A stretch of 64,000 nucleotides of DNA from Bigelowiella natans CCMP2755 (GCA_000320545.1 ADNK01003130.1:51829-115828); one strand, 5' to 3'; shown: positions 11,712 through 23,992, counted from the first letter of the stretch. Notes: generated from the letters alone by a model not told the origin. Translations and numbers: made by a program.

Positions 11712-13245
11712 GGTGTGTGGAAGAGGGTGTCCTCCCTCCTCGCTGCGACCGCCCCGGAGTATTGTTACGTTTTGCGCCAGGCGATACTCATAGTTATAGC
11801 TGCAATAAAAGAGAAGCAATGGGTGATGATGATTCGATGATATGATTGTGATGATAATGATAATGATAATGATGATGATGATGATACTGCTAGTGGTGGA
11901 GGAGGGCGAGGGGTGGGAGGGGGGGGGGACGTAAAAATTGGCGTCGGTACCGAAGATATTTTCAGGAGGTGTAGTAACCCACATCATCATCATCATCATC
12001 ATCATCACCATCATTGTTATCATCGTTACCACCATCATAATTTACTACTTTTATGGTAAATAGTAGTACTGTTCTAATTCGTTGACTGCGTCATGCAGAG
12101 ACGCCAGCTGAAACGCCCCGACGGTGCGCACGCGACCGAAGGCATCGATTCCTAGCAGCAGCACAGAGAAGAACGGTATATATGTCTTAGCCAAGGTCAT
12201 TTGTAAACAGGTAGGCACGCACGATTCTCCTTGCAAAGACGAAACTACATAACATGAGCGGCCTTGTTAAAGAATCCCGGTGCCAATTCGAAGGAAGCAA
12301 ATGGCCCCCGCCCAACCCCCCCCCCCTACCCCCCAATCCACACGAATTGGATGAACGATCGACTACGTAAGCACGTTTCAACGTTGTTATTGATGCTCCA
12401 CAGTTGTATATCGCCCGTTGCAAAGAACAAGCTGAAAGAGATGATGTGGTGGGGAAGAACCGAGGAAGGCCGGCGGCGCGACTCCGAGCTCGATACGCGG
12501 AGTGAAAACTATCTGTTTGGCTCCTCCCTTTTCTCCCGATTTTTTTGCTTCTTCTTCTACAAGGCGCATTTCACGAAGCAGCGCATCCCCAACATGATAA
12601 GGCACCTACATCACCCAATCACAGTAAAGCCTGTACTCAAATGTGTGAAAGGAGGAGGCTGCATTTCGGTAATCAGCATCAGTATCAGCATCAGCATCAG
12701 CATGCACTCCAGGGCCAGCCATTCCAGAATTAGAAATCAGCGGAAAAGGAAGAAAGAACGAAACAAAGCAGAGGGGAAATGCCACCAAAGAATAGTGGAA
12801 TAGTGAATGCATTGCCAATGCCGAAGACAACGACATACGCGCACCATGATGGCAGGTATAGCCCCTGAAGAAGAGTTTCCTTCCCCTCCTTCTTGCTCTC
12901 CTTTTTCGCCCTTGCGGTTGTTGCTTGTGCTGCTGCTGCTCCTTCCACCGCAGAAGCTGTCATCAGGAGATCTATACTGTGTTGGCACTGGTGGCTTGCC
13001 CTCAGTGGAGATCATCACGACGCCTTTGCCATCATCATATTCATCATCATCATCATCATTATTATTACTATTCGGTTACTCATCATTCCCCCCCCGTCAC
13101 CGCCTACGCTGCGATTCTCCCATTGCTATCGTGTGTGTGTGTTGGAAGGATATAGATGTCTCTAAATAGCGTCATCATCCAATCTAGAACTTAGATTGAT
13201 GCAGCCAGCCGCAGATGTACCATCAAACATCATCATCATCACCAC

Positions 13246-13278
<33 letters not shown>

Positions 13279-14431
13279 TATCACACCACCTCCATCACCT
13301 CCACCACCACACAAAGATAAAATACCTGCCGCCCCTTGCTTAGAAGCGAATACAATCTTCTCCTCAAACATGCACTCCCCTCGACGAATGAGTGCGACAA
13401 AGGGAAACTCTCGTCGCTTTCCTCCTCCTCCTCCTCCTCCTCCTCTTCTTCTTTCTCTTGAATGGCGATGATGGAGGGGATGGTTTTCTTTCATGTGGTG
13501 ATGATGACGGTTGGATGCTATCCCTGCTACTTTGTCCTTCTTATGGCTGCTGTGGTGGCCGCTTGTTACAGGTGCTGACATCTCCTTCTCCCCCCCAGGA
13601 CACGCAAATCTAAGGTAGTGAGCGGTTGGCGTGAGCGATTATATATGAGAACATCGCATACACACAGATCATTGAGTTCGGTGGGCATTTCCATGAAAAG
13701 CAAGCTCATCCTCTTTTCATTAAGATGAAAGAAACAATGCAAAACAAATGTCACATCTTCCTCGTCCCGCCTCTTCCCCCCCCCGCGCCCGTCATGTATC
13801 TATCATTCTTCTTTCCCCACCCTAAGTCGACAAGAGGAGCATCTTGAGGAAACGCTGCTACGAGTGTGGTGTACGTCTCCTCCTTGCAAGCAAACAGAGG
13901 AGAGGCCTCGGAGACCAAGGAAAAAGAAGCAGAACGTGACGATGACGATGGCGGTGGAGAGGAGCTGATAGGAGTGGAGGGGGGGGGAGAGGTGTGTGCG
14001 CGCCCAGCTCCAGCTTCCTTTCCATTTTTGTGTTTTTTAGTCCCCTTGTTGCTAGATGCTCTCGCCGTCCTTCCGTCTCTTTTGGTGTGGTGTTTGGTGG
14101 TAGATCTGTTCTTCTTGCCCTCTTTAGGGGGATGCTGATGGCCATGTTGCGATGCTTGCCTTGAACCGCGGTGGTGATGGGCGGCGGATTCATGCTTCTT
14201 TTGCGCCTGTTTACCACCACGGGAAGGATGGGCAATGCCCTTAATTTTGCTGCTGGGAGAGGCAGCAGTAGCAGCAGCGAAGGCAGCATGACGCGTTTCC
14301 AGGAATGCATCAGTAATCTTCACGTCGTCTAGTGGCTTGGGCTGCATCTCCTCGCGCAAGTTTCGATTGCTCTGAACGTGAATACCATTAACAACATCAC
14401 AAGGCTCATTCTCTCGCTCTTTCTCTCTCTC

Positions 14432-14473
<42 letters not shown>

Positions 14474-16170
14474 TTCCCTCCTTCCTTCCTTCCTTTCCCC
14501 TCCCCGTCTCACTATCTCTCTACCTTGATGTGCGGCGGTGCTTTATAATCGGTATGAGCGTCGCTGGGCGATCGTCGTTTCCCCCTCGTCGTTGGCGTGT
14601 ATACGGCTGCTTGTGATTCGTCAGCGCGCTTGCGTTTTGCTGCCTGAGCTACTCCAATTATGTTGTCCCCCCCGTCCGAATCATCAAGGAACTTGCCGCC
14701 CCCCACGAAATCCTCCGAGAGGAGAAGGTCCATTTTGCCATCACTGCCAACATTAGCATGAGGGGTCTTCCGCATCCCCGCCATTATGGCTTGCTGCTCG
14801 TCCTTCAAGGCGTTCTCATCGTGCCCCTTGCCCTCATCTACACCCCCCTGCACCCTCGCAGCAGCAGTAGCAGCATTGAAGGTCACCCTTAGCGTATTTT
14901 CCGTCCATTCAGGTCGATTAAGCAGGCGCTGTGCTAGCTCGTTGTGCATGGTAGCCGGGTTGTCGCGTGCGAAGAAAACTTTATTGCTTCTTCTCCCCCT
15001 TCCACTCGAAGAGGGAGAGAGGTGATTGGCAGTTTGAGCGTCTTCAATCTTATGGATAAGAGCCTCAGATGTATCTGTGCATACGTCGCCGTTGCTGAAT
15101 GACTCCTGAAAAGAGGGGGGGTAGGGGGGAGGGGGGGGGGGGGCAGGATGGAAACGACGCCTCTAAAAAAATCCGTTACAAATATATATCAATTGCGCTC
15201 TCGTCCATGCTCCTATTAAAATGTTCCTACGTATCGCCTTATCTATTTCTGGTGTTAACCTAACAAATGGCGGTGACATTTCTACCTGGGATATCCAGCA
15301 GGAGCCATAGCTCATGAACACGAAGCGTGCATTCTCTGGGGCGCTCTGGATGGCATCGTCCTGCGACTCCCGGCAAATACTTTCAGTGAACTCCTCCCCG
15401 CCCCCGCAAAAAACTAGGAAATATATTGGGGGGGGAGGCTTTAACGACAAATTCGACGACGGACAGGGCGGGGGCGAAGAGAGAGACGAAGTAGCGTTGA
15501 TGATTGGGCGCACGCTGTTTCGAGAGTGGTGATCAGACAGGTTAATATCCGATTCCCCATCCCAATTGATATTCTCTTCCAATTTCCCTGTCCCCCCGCC
15601 CAGCTTGAGCGATTCTCCATTGGTGAGCTTTATGTTGACTTGGGAGAGAGTCCCGTATGGCATAATTGTGGGGGACTCATCTACAATATAGTCTCTCCCC
15701 GCTCTGTTTCCTGTTGATTTTTCCTCCCCCTGATGTCTAGATTTTAGACCGATGGTTTTCTTCCGCACGCGAAGAACTGTGTTCAACCGAAACTCGAATG
15801 ATTCATGGAGACGAAGGCGGGAGAGCCGTTTTTGGCTGTTTGTGGGAATAGTTTATCGTCAGGATAGGGGACTCGTGCAACAAGAGGAACACCATATATT
15901 TTTGCCGTATCAACCATTAGTGTGGACGTGAGTTCGTTAGTGCGGACGTGAGTTTTTGCCTCGAAAGAAACCCTCTACAGAAGAGAAGATGGATAGGGGA
16001 CACAATCAAACGCACCTGCCCTGCGATACGTCGTCACTTCTGAAGCCGTGCTGTTGAACTAGACGACTTCCTGACGCAGACCCCTCTACTACCACACCCG
16101 ACACAAGGGATATCCCGTGAAGGGAGTGCACAATCGCCCCCAGTAGCCCGCAGAGTAGCAGAGCGGGCAT
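8719..16170 (-). CDS. Secreted PA-domain / peptide-N-glycosidase F-like protein
   Basis: A minus-strand gene of about 16 exons, roughly 1,600 residues. Exons in phase: 16170-16016, 15972-15788, 15710-15286, 15105-14524, 14371-13821, 13609-13313, 13067-12839, 12605-?, 12431-12383, 12185-12070, 11799-11466, 11343-11195, 10901-10744, 10503-9539, 9455-9196 and 8944-8719. Only the junction near 12430-12605 is unresolved. It begins with a signal peptide (MPALLLCGLLGAIVHSLHG). A PA domain (FPFVALIRRGECMFEEK, KQGAAGILSF) follows a Lys/His-rich linker. The C-terminal half matches PNGase F: CGEWDHLLHLFV, ISRWVTPY...RWVTDISPML, TGHGWGFDTANCAEFCNHEH and YGTWETGRSGWCPG. PNGase F removes N-glycans from Asn; the role here is inferred. 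Poly-Asp, poly-Ala and other low-complexity insertions are coding. Confidence 0.88.
10550..10590. repeat. (TTG)n / (CAA)n trinucleotide repeat
   Basis: Lies in an intron of the PNGase F-like gene just upstream of the acceptor used for the 10503-9539 exon. Confidence 0.8.
11030..11076. repeat. (CTG)n trinucleotide repeat
   Basis: An imperfect CTG/CTA repeat in the intron between exons 11343-11195 and 10901-10744. Confidence 0.8.
11676..11712 (-). repeat. Coding (GCA)n repeat, poly-alanine
   Basis: Within the exon 11799-11466. Read on the minus strand the repeat encodes about 12 consecutive alanines between LPHTA and HAQTF. Confidence 0.8.
14422..14470. repeat. (CT)n microsatellite in an intron
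   Basis: Fills much of the intron between exons 15105-14524 and 14371-13821 of the PNGase F-like gene. On the coding strand this intron is mostly purine until a normal acceptor at about 14372. Confidence 0.9.
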
Positions 16171-16640
16171 AGGAGGCGCAGCGAGGGGGATCGGGTCGCA
16201 GTGGATCTATTTTTTTTTGAAATATAAAAAATTTAAAAAATGCTTCAGGAGGTGCTGTTAGTCTTGTCGTAGAACTGAAATCCCCAATAGATTTCATTTA
16301 GAAGAACGTGCATTTCGCCAATTTCCAAGTTTCTCAGTTACCGTATTGGCACGCTTGTCGTAGAGGCCAGAACGCCCTAGCCCTCCCTGAAAGAAAATCC
16401 AGGATATTTTCGGTGGACGAACTAGACCAGAAGTCAGGGGAATCAAGGTGGCTGGGAGGGGGGTGTACTCGTGTCAATGATGCTCAACTTCATTCTGGTC
16501 GAAACCCTACGAAATCACCCAAATCAAGCCAGCATGGCAGAATCCTCAGTCATGGAATTTGGGATTTGAGATGCATCTTGATGGGGTATATTCCGCGGTT
16601 GCAACTGACCGACAACAATCCATGAATTAGTTCCGAATAA

Positions 16641-18349
16641 ATGGCACATCAGTTTGCTTCTCAATCCGATTTATCAGAGTCTGAACCACGGATGGGCCCT
16701 GGTGTGTCCTGGCTCCTTGGAGTCCTCCTTGCTCTCCGTGTCTCGCCTACTAGGACGGGGGTTGAGAACAGCAATGGATCGCGTGTCACACAGCAAATCA
16801 CTGTGAGCGGGGTATCCTCTGGAGGATTTTTTGCCGTGCAGTTCCATGTAGCTTACTCCAGGTACCTCCCGTTTATTTCCCCCATGACATCCATCTCCCT
16901 GATTTAGAAGGTTGTTCATAGCATAATTCGTGGGGCGGGCATTATTGCTGGAGGACCATTTTACTGTGCGCAGGTGTCATCGTTACTCATTTTTAAATCG
17001 AAAGTTAATCAATTTTACACACGAACCATATCATCCTAAATTGATTTCGCACGGACAACAGGGAAACGTCGATATCGCGTTAACAAGCTGTATGAGGACT
17101 CCGGTACACTTCACTACTCCATTGAAGATTGTTCCATGCTCCTCATATATTTAAGTTGGGAATTTTATCACCACATTATTATTCATAGGGGCTGATATCG
17201 GTCGACGAACTTGTCGCCATAACTCATTCGACGTATCTCACCACGAGGACAATTGACGACCCCAAGAACCTATCTATGGTTACTCGATATTAAAGACATC
17301 GCATTTAACGATGAGTGACGAATTTATTATACATTACACAGGATACAAAGGTTTGGCTTTTACCGGAACGGAAGACACGGGTAAATCAGCAGTGTTTCGT
17401 GTGATACGTTTTCCCTGAAATTGCAAAATTTACTATTCCAGTGGTAAACCCCGGCGTTGTACACAAACTGCAATCATATTATGGAAACTTTGGGGTGGAC
17501 GAAATTAAACTTGTGGATACTGTCCCTGCGGAACATTCTTGGTGCTACTAACTAACAGTTTTAGTCAAAGAAGCGATCTTACACTTTCCTGCTAATCATC
17601 AGGGTAACGGACTCTTATGGAAATTCTTGCAGCTTTAAAGGAGAGCCCTACATAAATAATTGTGGCTATAATGCTGCTAATGAATTACTGACGTATTTGC
17701 ATTCAACTTCTGGGAAAGGAAACCTTTCGTCCACGTCCGTACATACTTCGCTGAACAACTTCACTGGCACGAATAAAAGCAGCAAGGGGGGAGGCAAATT
17801 GGTTAAGATAAATCAAAAAATGTTTGTCCCACCGGGTGTCATTCCGGCGGCAATTGGGCTCCACGACACAGCCTATGCATTTCTTCCGGATGGTTGTTCT
17901 TTCGGCGGACAGAACTGCGATATACATGTAGCGTTCCATGGATGCTTGCAAGGTAGTTGAATGGACAGTTAACGATCTCTCATTTTATGTCAAGCAGCTT
18001 TCGATTTTATGTTTAATAGGTATTCCGAAAATCGGGATGCAATTTGTAAACGTAAGTATCAGACATGTATATATTCACCACAGCGATTGATTAGCCTAAT
18101 ATTTTAGAACACGGGATTGAACGAGGTTGCAGCGGCATACAATATCATTGTCTTATACCCCCAAGCGATGGCAACCTTGACTAATCCGAAAGGGTATTAC
18201 TTCCCAAAGCATTGTGAGTTGTGCGTCTCTGATCCTGTTTAATGGGTGATAGGTGTTGGGACTGGTGGGGTTATTCTGGCGAGGATTATTCATCTCAGCT
18301 TGGAGTACAAATGAAAACTGTTAAAGCTATGCTTGATTCCATAAGATAA
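16641..18349 (+). pseudogene. Poly(3-hydroxybutyrate) depolymerase homologue, apparently frame-disrupted
   Basis: Ten exon-like pieces: 16641-16861, 16908-16973, 17062-17103, 17189-17278, 17342-17380, 17442-17541, 17603-17952, 18020-18051, 18108-18213 and 18253-18349. They encode an extracellular PHB depolymerase (alpha/beta hydrolase) in full order: a hydrophobic N-terminus, the nucleophile elbow SGVSSGGF, GAGIIAGGPFYCAQ, TGTEDT, the catalytic-His region PAEHSW, INNCGYNAANELL, VAFHGCLQG, NIIVLYPQA and a terminal WDWWGYSGEDY. Most junctions are in phase, but three are not: 16861/16908, inside the 17342-17380 exon (a T appears missing in the T-run near 17357), and 18213/18253. Either the gene is decaying, the assembly has errors, or splicing is unusual. 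The family is mainly bacterial and fungal. Confidence 0.8.
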
Positions 18350-19236
18350 TATCACCATTTGAAATTTCTCATTTGCAATTTTGTACACGTACGCACGTGT
18401 GTGTGTACGTAGCCAGCACATCTGTATTTGCTCCATGTGCTATATCTGCAATGCACATCGATCTAGCTAAGCATGTGTGCGACATGTTCCGATCGACACA
18501 TCTACGCAAGGCGAGATCAAACAAAAAGCACCTGCTATGTAGGTGGTCATGGTCGATCATGCGTGGACATCATCGATGCGCTTAGCTTGCATTCACCAAC
18601 AGTACCATGCAAGTGCGTTCCGTAGCTTGAACTTCCCACAGGGAAATTCAGACCGCCTGTGTATGTCCAGCCATTGTTAGCATGTGATCTAGTGATGACG
18701 CATGCACAGAAGCAGGAAATGAGAAGCAGAAAAAAAAATCAAATCTGGAAATCATCATCAAGATTTCATGGCTTGAACGTGCACTTTCAAGCTGCTCAAC
18801 GCACCACTGCGTAACACAGGCGTGTGTCTGGGATTTGTTGGGGCTGGACGCGGCATTCAAAAGTCCGCCAAGCAGTCCAAGCAGCGTGTTCGCGAGCGCC
18901 CTCGCACTGCTGCTCACCTAGCTAGCTAGTCTAGTAGTCACAGTTGCATCCAAAGTGAGACAAAATGAGCCACTTGGATCAGAGGACACCATCACACACC
19001 CCCCTTCTAGCCTTGCACACTGTGATCAGTGGAGCTCGCTCTTCTTCTTCTTGTGTTGTTCACCCCCCTCCCCGGAAGATTGCGAGTGCACACGTGTCCT
19101 TGTCGCATGAGTGACGCATTTTTGACTGAACAAGCAATCACCTAAGTGTTGTCGCACCATCAAAATGGAGGGGATTTGTTGAACTGAAAGGAAACCACCT
19201 CGTACATCTTGCAGGAACCGGCTGCTGGTCGTCGAG
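18350..19236. other. Spacer without supported gene
   Basis: Short palindromic words and small GT/CA runs only. No splice-supported ORF. Confidence 0.4.
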
Positions 19237-20464
19237 ATGCCTGCAGGCTCTAATCGCTCCTTCTGGCTACTCTCTCTGATAGCAAGCTTCTACCTCGCAA
19301 GCCCTCAGAAACACGCGGTGCATGTCCACTTTTGTTTTTGTCGTTTGCGTTGCTCAGCAAAGAGAAGAGAGGGTGGTGGTGGTGGTGGTGGTGGTGGGCG
19401 ATAGGCTGGGTACCGTACTTGCATCCTCACACACACAACTAACAACTGGAGGCTTCATCCTCACACACAACTAACAACCACAGGTTTCATCCTCCGGTTG
19501 TTCCCCACTCCATCTCCACCCATCGCCCTCGTCCCAATGTGCGGATGTTCCGACTGGTCGGCGCTCTTTCCGAAGGCGCAATTTCTTCTCCTCTGACAAC
19601 CTCCGTTCCCTCCATCGCCGTCGGCTGCAGCGCGGATCCTATGCAAATCGATATTCCTCATCACTTTCCGAGAAGCAAGGAGGGGGGGCGTTTGGAAGCC
19701 GTGTTTCTAGGACTGCATTGATTTCTAGCGGTGAGCAGCAGGGCACAAATCGTGACAGCCGAGGGTGGAAATTCTTCAGATCGCTCGGAAGCCCAAGGAT
19801 ATGGGTGGCACCTATGGTGGACGGGAGTGAGCTGCCGTTTCGCCTGCTTTGTAAACGGTACGTGTTCACTGATTCCAACTTCAAATCTGGGGAAATACGT
19901 TTGAAACACACAGCCCACATTTCTCCTCCTCCCTGTTGGTATTAGGCATGGAGCCGAAGGCGCCTACAGCCCTATGCTGCATGCGAAACTCTTCCTCAAC
20001 TCGAAGAGATACCGTGAGGAACACTTCAGGTTACCCCATCTCTAAGTGTACGATTCTCACTCATCTTCCCTCTGATCGCCGTTGAAAATAATGCATACAC
20101 AGCACCTGCGCTGAGGATAGGCCCCTTTTTGTTCAATTCTGTGCGAACGACCCCGAGGTTTTCTTGCAGGTTTTGGCCATCTTCATAGTGTAGCTACTTA
20201 TTGATAGAAGGCATGCATCGAGATGTGCGCATAATGGAGGAAATGAAACACACACACACACACACACACATAGAAAGGGAGAGAGTTAGAAATAGGAGAG
20301 AGCATAGCATTTTATAATACGATATAACATCACAACAGGCTGCATCTCTTGTGCAGGACAATTGTGACGCTATCGATCTGAACTTAGGGTAGTTGTTTGG
20401 ACAATTATCGTGAAAGAGAAAATGCACTATTGACAGCTAACCACATCAATATCAACCTAAATAT

Positions 20465-20504
<40 letters not shown>

Positions 20505-21484
20505 CTTCTTGTGTGCGTGCATTCATGATATTTTGCGTGATTATGCGACTTTTGAAGATGCCCCCAGCGCATTGCTCAGAAAGGTAACTATGGAGCCTTT
20601 TTGATGAGAAATCTAAGCAAGATCGAGAAGCTTGTTACCACAGCTTCGAAAGGTGAAACCCCCGCTTAAATGCATGCAATGGCTGAACATACACACACAC
20701 ACACACACACACGCACGCACGCATTCACCATTGTGTATAACTGTCTAATCAGTAATTATTGTATTATTTTCATGCTGCCATGAAGGCCTCTCGGTTCCCG
20801 TGACAGTCAAGATTCGTATATTTGAAGAGGTCTGCAGCAGCTGATAATATTTTCGGATTGCTGACATTTTATTCCCTAGTAGTAGCAGCACAAAGCCAGC
20901 ACTGCACAGTAGACAACTTACCCCCCCCCCCCCTCTCCCTCTCTCACCCCACTCTTTTGTTTGGGTTTAGATTGAGAAAACCCTCGACTACGTGAGAATG
21001 CTACGGGATGCTGGTCTCCTTACATGCAACATCCCACGACAATCCATGCAAAATCATATACACATATGTGTGTGTGTGTTTGTGTGTATAGATTAAAATA
21101 ATAGAATGATTATGTCCCTGTGCGGTTTGACACGGTTGATAGCTTGGGAAGGATATGAGATGTGTTGCGCACACCACTAGGTGCAACCATGATCGCGGTA
21201 CATGGCCGGAGGATTGACCAAAAGAATTCAAGAGAAATTAGGGTACTACTACTACTACTACTATTACCAGCTACATTCCACATTAGTTTCGAGCGCGATA
21301 ATTATATCCGAGAGATCCCTCACAGTTAACTTCGATTCGCAACAATTAAGGCCGATTGGAGCGTCATAAAGCGGATTGTCGAAGAGGTCGTGCCACACCC
21401 ATTGCCCCCTCACGACAAACGCAACACACACATATGCACACGCAAAGAACGGGGGGAGGGGACTAGGTGTGGAAAGTATCTAAC

Positions 21485-21527
<43 letters not shown>

Positions 21528-21942
21528 ATTGTGCTCAATGTGCTTATTATGGTGTCTTATTATTAGTTTCCTGATGTGCCAATCATCGCAAATGGCAATA
21601 TACGCAATCGAGAGGTATCATGGATATTCTCTCACTCATCGTCTCCTCTCGTGCAACGAGCCTTTCGCACATAGGCGCGCGCGCGCACACGCACACGCAC
21701 TCTCCATGTACATGAGCTGCATTATCAGCCTCACAATCGTCATTGCTGATCGTAGGATGTGGAGGAGTGCTTGCGATTTACTGGAGCAGCTGCGGTTATG
21801 TCCGCGCAGACTCTCCTAGACGACCCCACGGCTTTGGAAGGAGGGGGGTAAGATAGAGGAGAGAGGGGAGAGATAATCCCAGCTACATGAATACATCTAT
21901 TGCATAAGAGCAAAATACAGACACACAAAATCTCCCCCCCCC

Positions 21943-22012
<70 letters not shown>

Positions 22013-22347
22013 AAACACAGACGCGCATGCGCGCACACACGCACGCATACAACCACGCATAGGCGTCCAACAATCACAGAAGACCCCGAGCAAAGTGCCA
22101 GGTAAGATGTGCGGAACGTAAGCATGATCCGTTTTGCACTCAGAGGACCAACAAAGCACACGCCTAATGCCACCCACAGGTCTATGATCGAGTACATCTC
22201 CCTGGTGGAAAAGCATCCTACCAAGATGGCGTGCATCCACATGCACATGCATGCGTACGTGGAGGGAGAGAGAGAGAGAAGAGGGGAATTGAAGGGGGGG
22301 GGGGAGGGGGTTGGGTGGGGATTGATGCTATATATTCGTATTTCATT

Positions 22348-22415
<68 letters not shown>

Positions 22416-23018
22416 CAGGATGAAAATATATATTAAAGCACCAGTGCTTTCAACCATGTACTGCAATTGCTTCGAATAATATAGATGTATGCGCGATTGG
22501 CTCGCTGAGTTTACGGATTTACGAGAGGAGTTGAACAAGGTACTTTATTCGCCAGGAGCACCAACGAACCCATGCTCGTGCCAGAAGCATGGCAGAGTGC
22601 GATGTATAGCGGGGAGGAAGGGGGTGGTAGCTAGTTAGTAGTACTACTTGTTGTTGTTGCGGAAAGCACACAACTAAATGCGTGTTTGAAATCAAGTGCC
22701 ACCTTCAGGTTACCACCCCCATACTTGACCATGATCCTGTATTTATATCCACTTGCTGCCCCCCCCGTGCACGCATCCTCTAGGTGCCTCGGAGAGCCAA
22801 AAATGATATGTCGGTAGCTTGCAGTCTTTATCGTGAAGTTGCTGAGAAGGTGGAGCAGCGTATACTACACGTCAAGCGCACTGAAAATAGGTACGATAAA
22901 TAACAAGTAAGGCAGCATGAAGTCACCGCATGAGAACATCATCATATCATCATTTTGATCGCTGTTATTGTCATAATGGTTGGCACAAATAAGGGCAAAA
23001 CACTATGGTAAAAAGATC

Positions 23019-23065
<47 letters not shown>

Positions 23066-23250
23066 TCATTTCCTCCGTATTCCTGCTTTGAAAAACCTAT
23101 AGGACTGTCGCAATCCGCGCACCCTCGTTTCGCGAAATTGAACGTGCTGCCGCACGTGAAGCGGCCATTGCACAGCAGAGGGAGGAAGAAACCGCGCTTA
23201 GAGACCTCGAAAACCTTTCGGAGAAGACCAAAGACAAACATGCAACATGA
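19237..23250 (+). CDS. tRNA-dihydrouridine synthase, Dus1 type, with N-terminal extension
   Basis: Seventeen exons join in phase: 19237-19317, 19484-19857, 19946-20029, 20103-20169, 20339-20388, 20558-20652, 20786-20829, 20971-21013, 21181-21242, 21351-21386, 21567-21614, 21756-21847, 22063-22101, 22180-22254, 22485-22539, 22784-22890 and 23103-23250. Dus enzymes reduce uridine in the tRNA D-loop using FMN. Visible motifs include [43 protein letters not shown] with the catalytic Cys, [23 protein letters not shown] and [13 protein letters not shown]. About 130 residues precede the enzyme: a signal-peptide-like start ([17 protein letters not shown]) and then an Arg/Ser-rich stretch. This suggests plastid or secretory routing, although the first exon rests only on splice phase. 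Confidence 0.9.
19372..19396. repeat. (GGT)n repeat
   Basis: In the proposed first intron of the Dus1 gene. It is followed (19420-19495) by two imperfect tandem copies of a unit containing CACACAACTAACAAC. Confidence 0.75.
20244..20270. repeat. (CA)n microsatellite, Dus1 intron
   Basis: Dinucleotide run between Dus1 exons 4 and 5. Confidence 0.85.
20469..20502. repeat. (CT)n microsatellite, Dus1 intron
   Basis: Dinucleotide run between Dus1 exons 5 and 6. Confidence 0.9.
21487..21524. repeat. (TA)n microsatellite, Dus1 intron
   Basis: Dinucleotide run just upstream of the exon encoding VPIIANGNI. Confidence 0.9.
21946..22010. repeat. (CT)n(CA)n compound microsatellite, Dus1 intron
   Basis: Compound run between Dus1 exons 12 and 13. 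Confidence 0.9.
22349..22413. repeat. (CA)n(TA)n compound microsatellite, Dus1 intron
   Basis: Compound run between Dus1 exons 14 and 15. Confidence 0.9.
23023..23062. repeat. (TA)n microsatellite, last Dus1 intron
   Basis: Dinucleotide run upstream of the last Dus1 exon. Confidence 0.9.
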
Positions 23251-23992
23251 TGAGAGTGAAGAAACCCAAAATTCAAAAAACATCAGCAGTCTAGATGACT
23301 GATACCACAACACGGTTTATGCAAATCTTGCATGCGTAGAAGCATCAGCTTTGCACCGCATGCCCCTGACCATGCTTTTTGCCACGTGCAATGTTGTCAT
23401 CATTGATGCAAGGACATGTGGAAGTTGCTAAGTTGACATCTGGTTCTGGTTTAGTGCACATTGTGAGATTAGCTAGGAAAATGATTCATAGCCCATCAAT
23501 GACGCAGCACACACAAACTAGAAGCACTGATGAATGCATCTCGTGTGAATGTTGGCACACATGCTGATGTCCAGCCTTGGAGAGAAACAGTGCGGGCGGG
23601 CTCACGAGATGATCTTCGGGGCATGAGGAGAGGGCAACGGTGCGCAACAGCACTTTTAAATGAACAACAAAGGAAGAAACAATCTGGATGATGCATGGAC
23701 CACACTTCCGCAAAAGCTAGAAAGGTTGCAAGACATGTCATCTGCTGAGTTTGCTTCGCGCATCACATCATCGCACCACTCGTTTGAATCATCTATTGAG
23801 CAAGTTGCTTAGCTTCTGCTGTTTGCTACGCACACATGCCGTTGCCATCACATCGCACCGCACTGCCATGTATGTCATGGGATGACACAATCGAGCAGCT
23901 ATCAGCCAGCGTTTTCGAATCTTGCAAACACCACGATGTAGCAATGCTCTGCGACGAAGTGATCTTGCTGTCATTTGTGCATTTTTCGAGCT
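23251..23992. other. Convergent intergenic spacer
   Basis: Between the ends of the Dus1 (+) and F-box-like (-) genes. No supported gene; rich in CATG, TGCA and GCATGC words. Confidence 0.4.

Noticed and set aside
11370-12038. 222-residue minus-strand ORF read as a single gene
   Set aside because: It merges intron (Met and Ile runs from trinucleotide repeats) with the real exon 11799-11466.
13566-13754. Possible extra exon reading KRMSLLFMEMP on the minus strand
   Set aside because: Exons 14371-13821 and 13609-13313 join directly in phase and give a normal PA domain, so this lies in the intron.
13751-14359. 202-residue minus-strand ORF ending at 13751
   Set aside because: Splice phase ends this exon at 13821 and joins it to 13609; the rest is intron.
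15163-15286. Extension of the minus-strand ORF past 15286
   Set aside because: A GT donor at 15285 and a phase-matched acceptor at 15106 make this an intron.
16308-16625. 105-residue plus-strand ORF
   Set aside because: No family, no splice continuation, and it falls in the spacer between the divergent PNGase F-like gene and the depolymerase homologue.
21740-22377. Minus-strand ORFs with Cys/Val and Arg/Glu repeats
   Set aside because: They are translations of (CA)n and (CT)n runs antisense to Dus1 introns.
22840-22915. Dus1 ending with the TAA just after 22890
   Set aside because: A donor at 22891 joins in phase to 23103, adding a helical C-terminal tail typical of eukaryotic Dus1.
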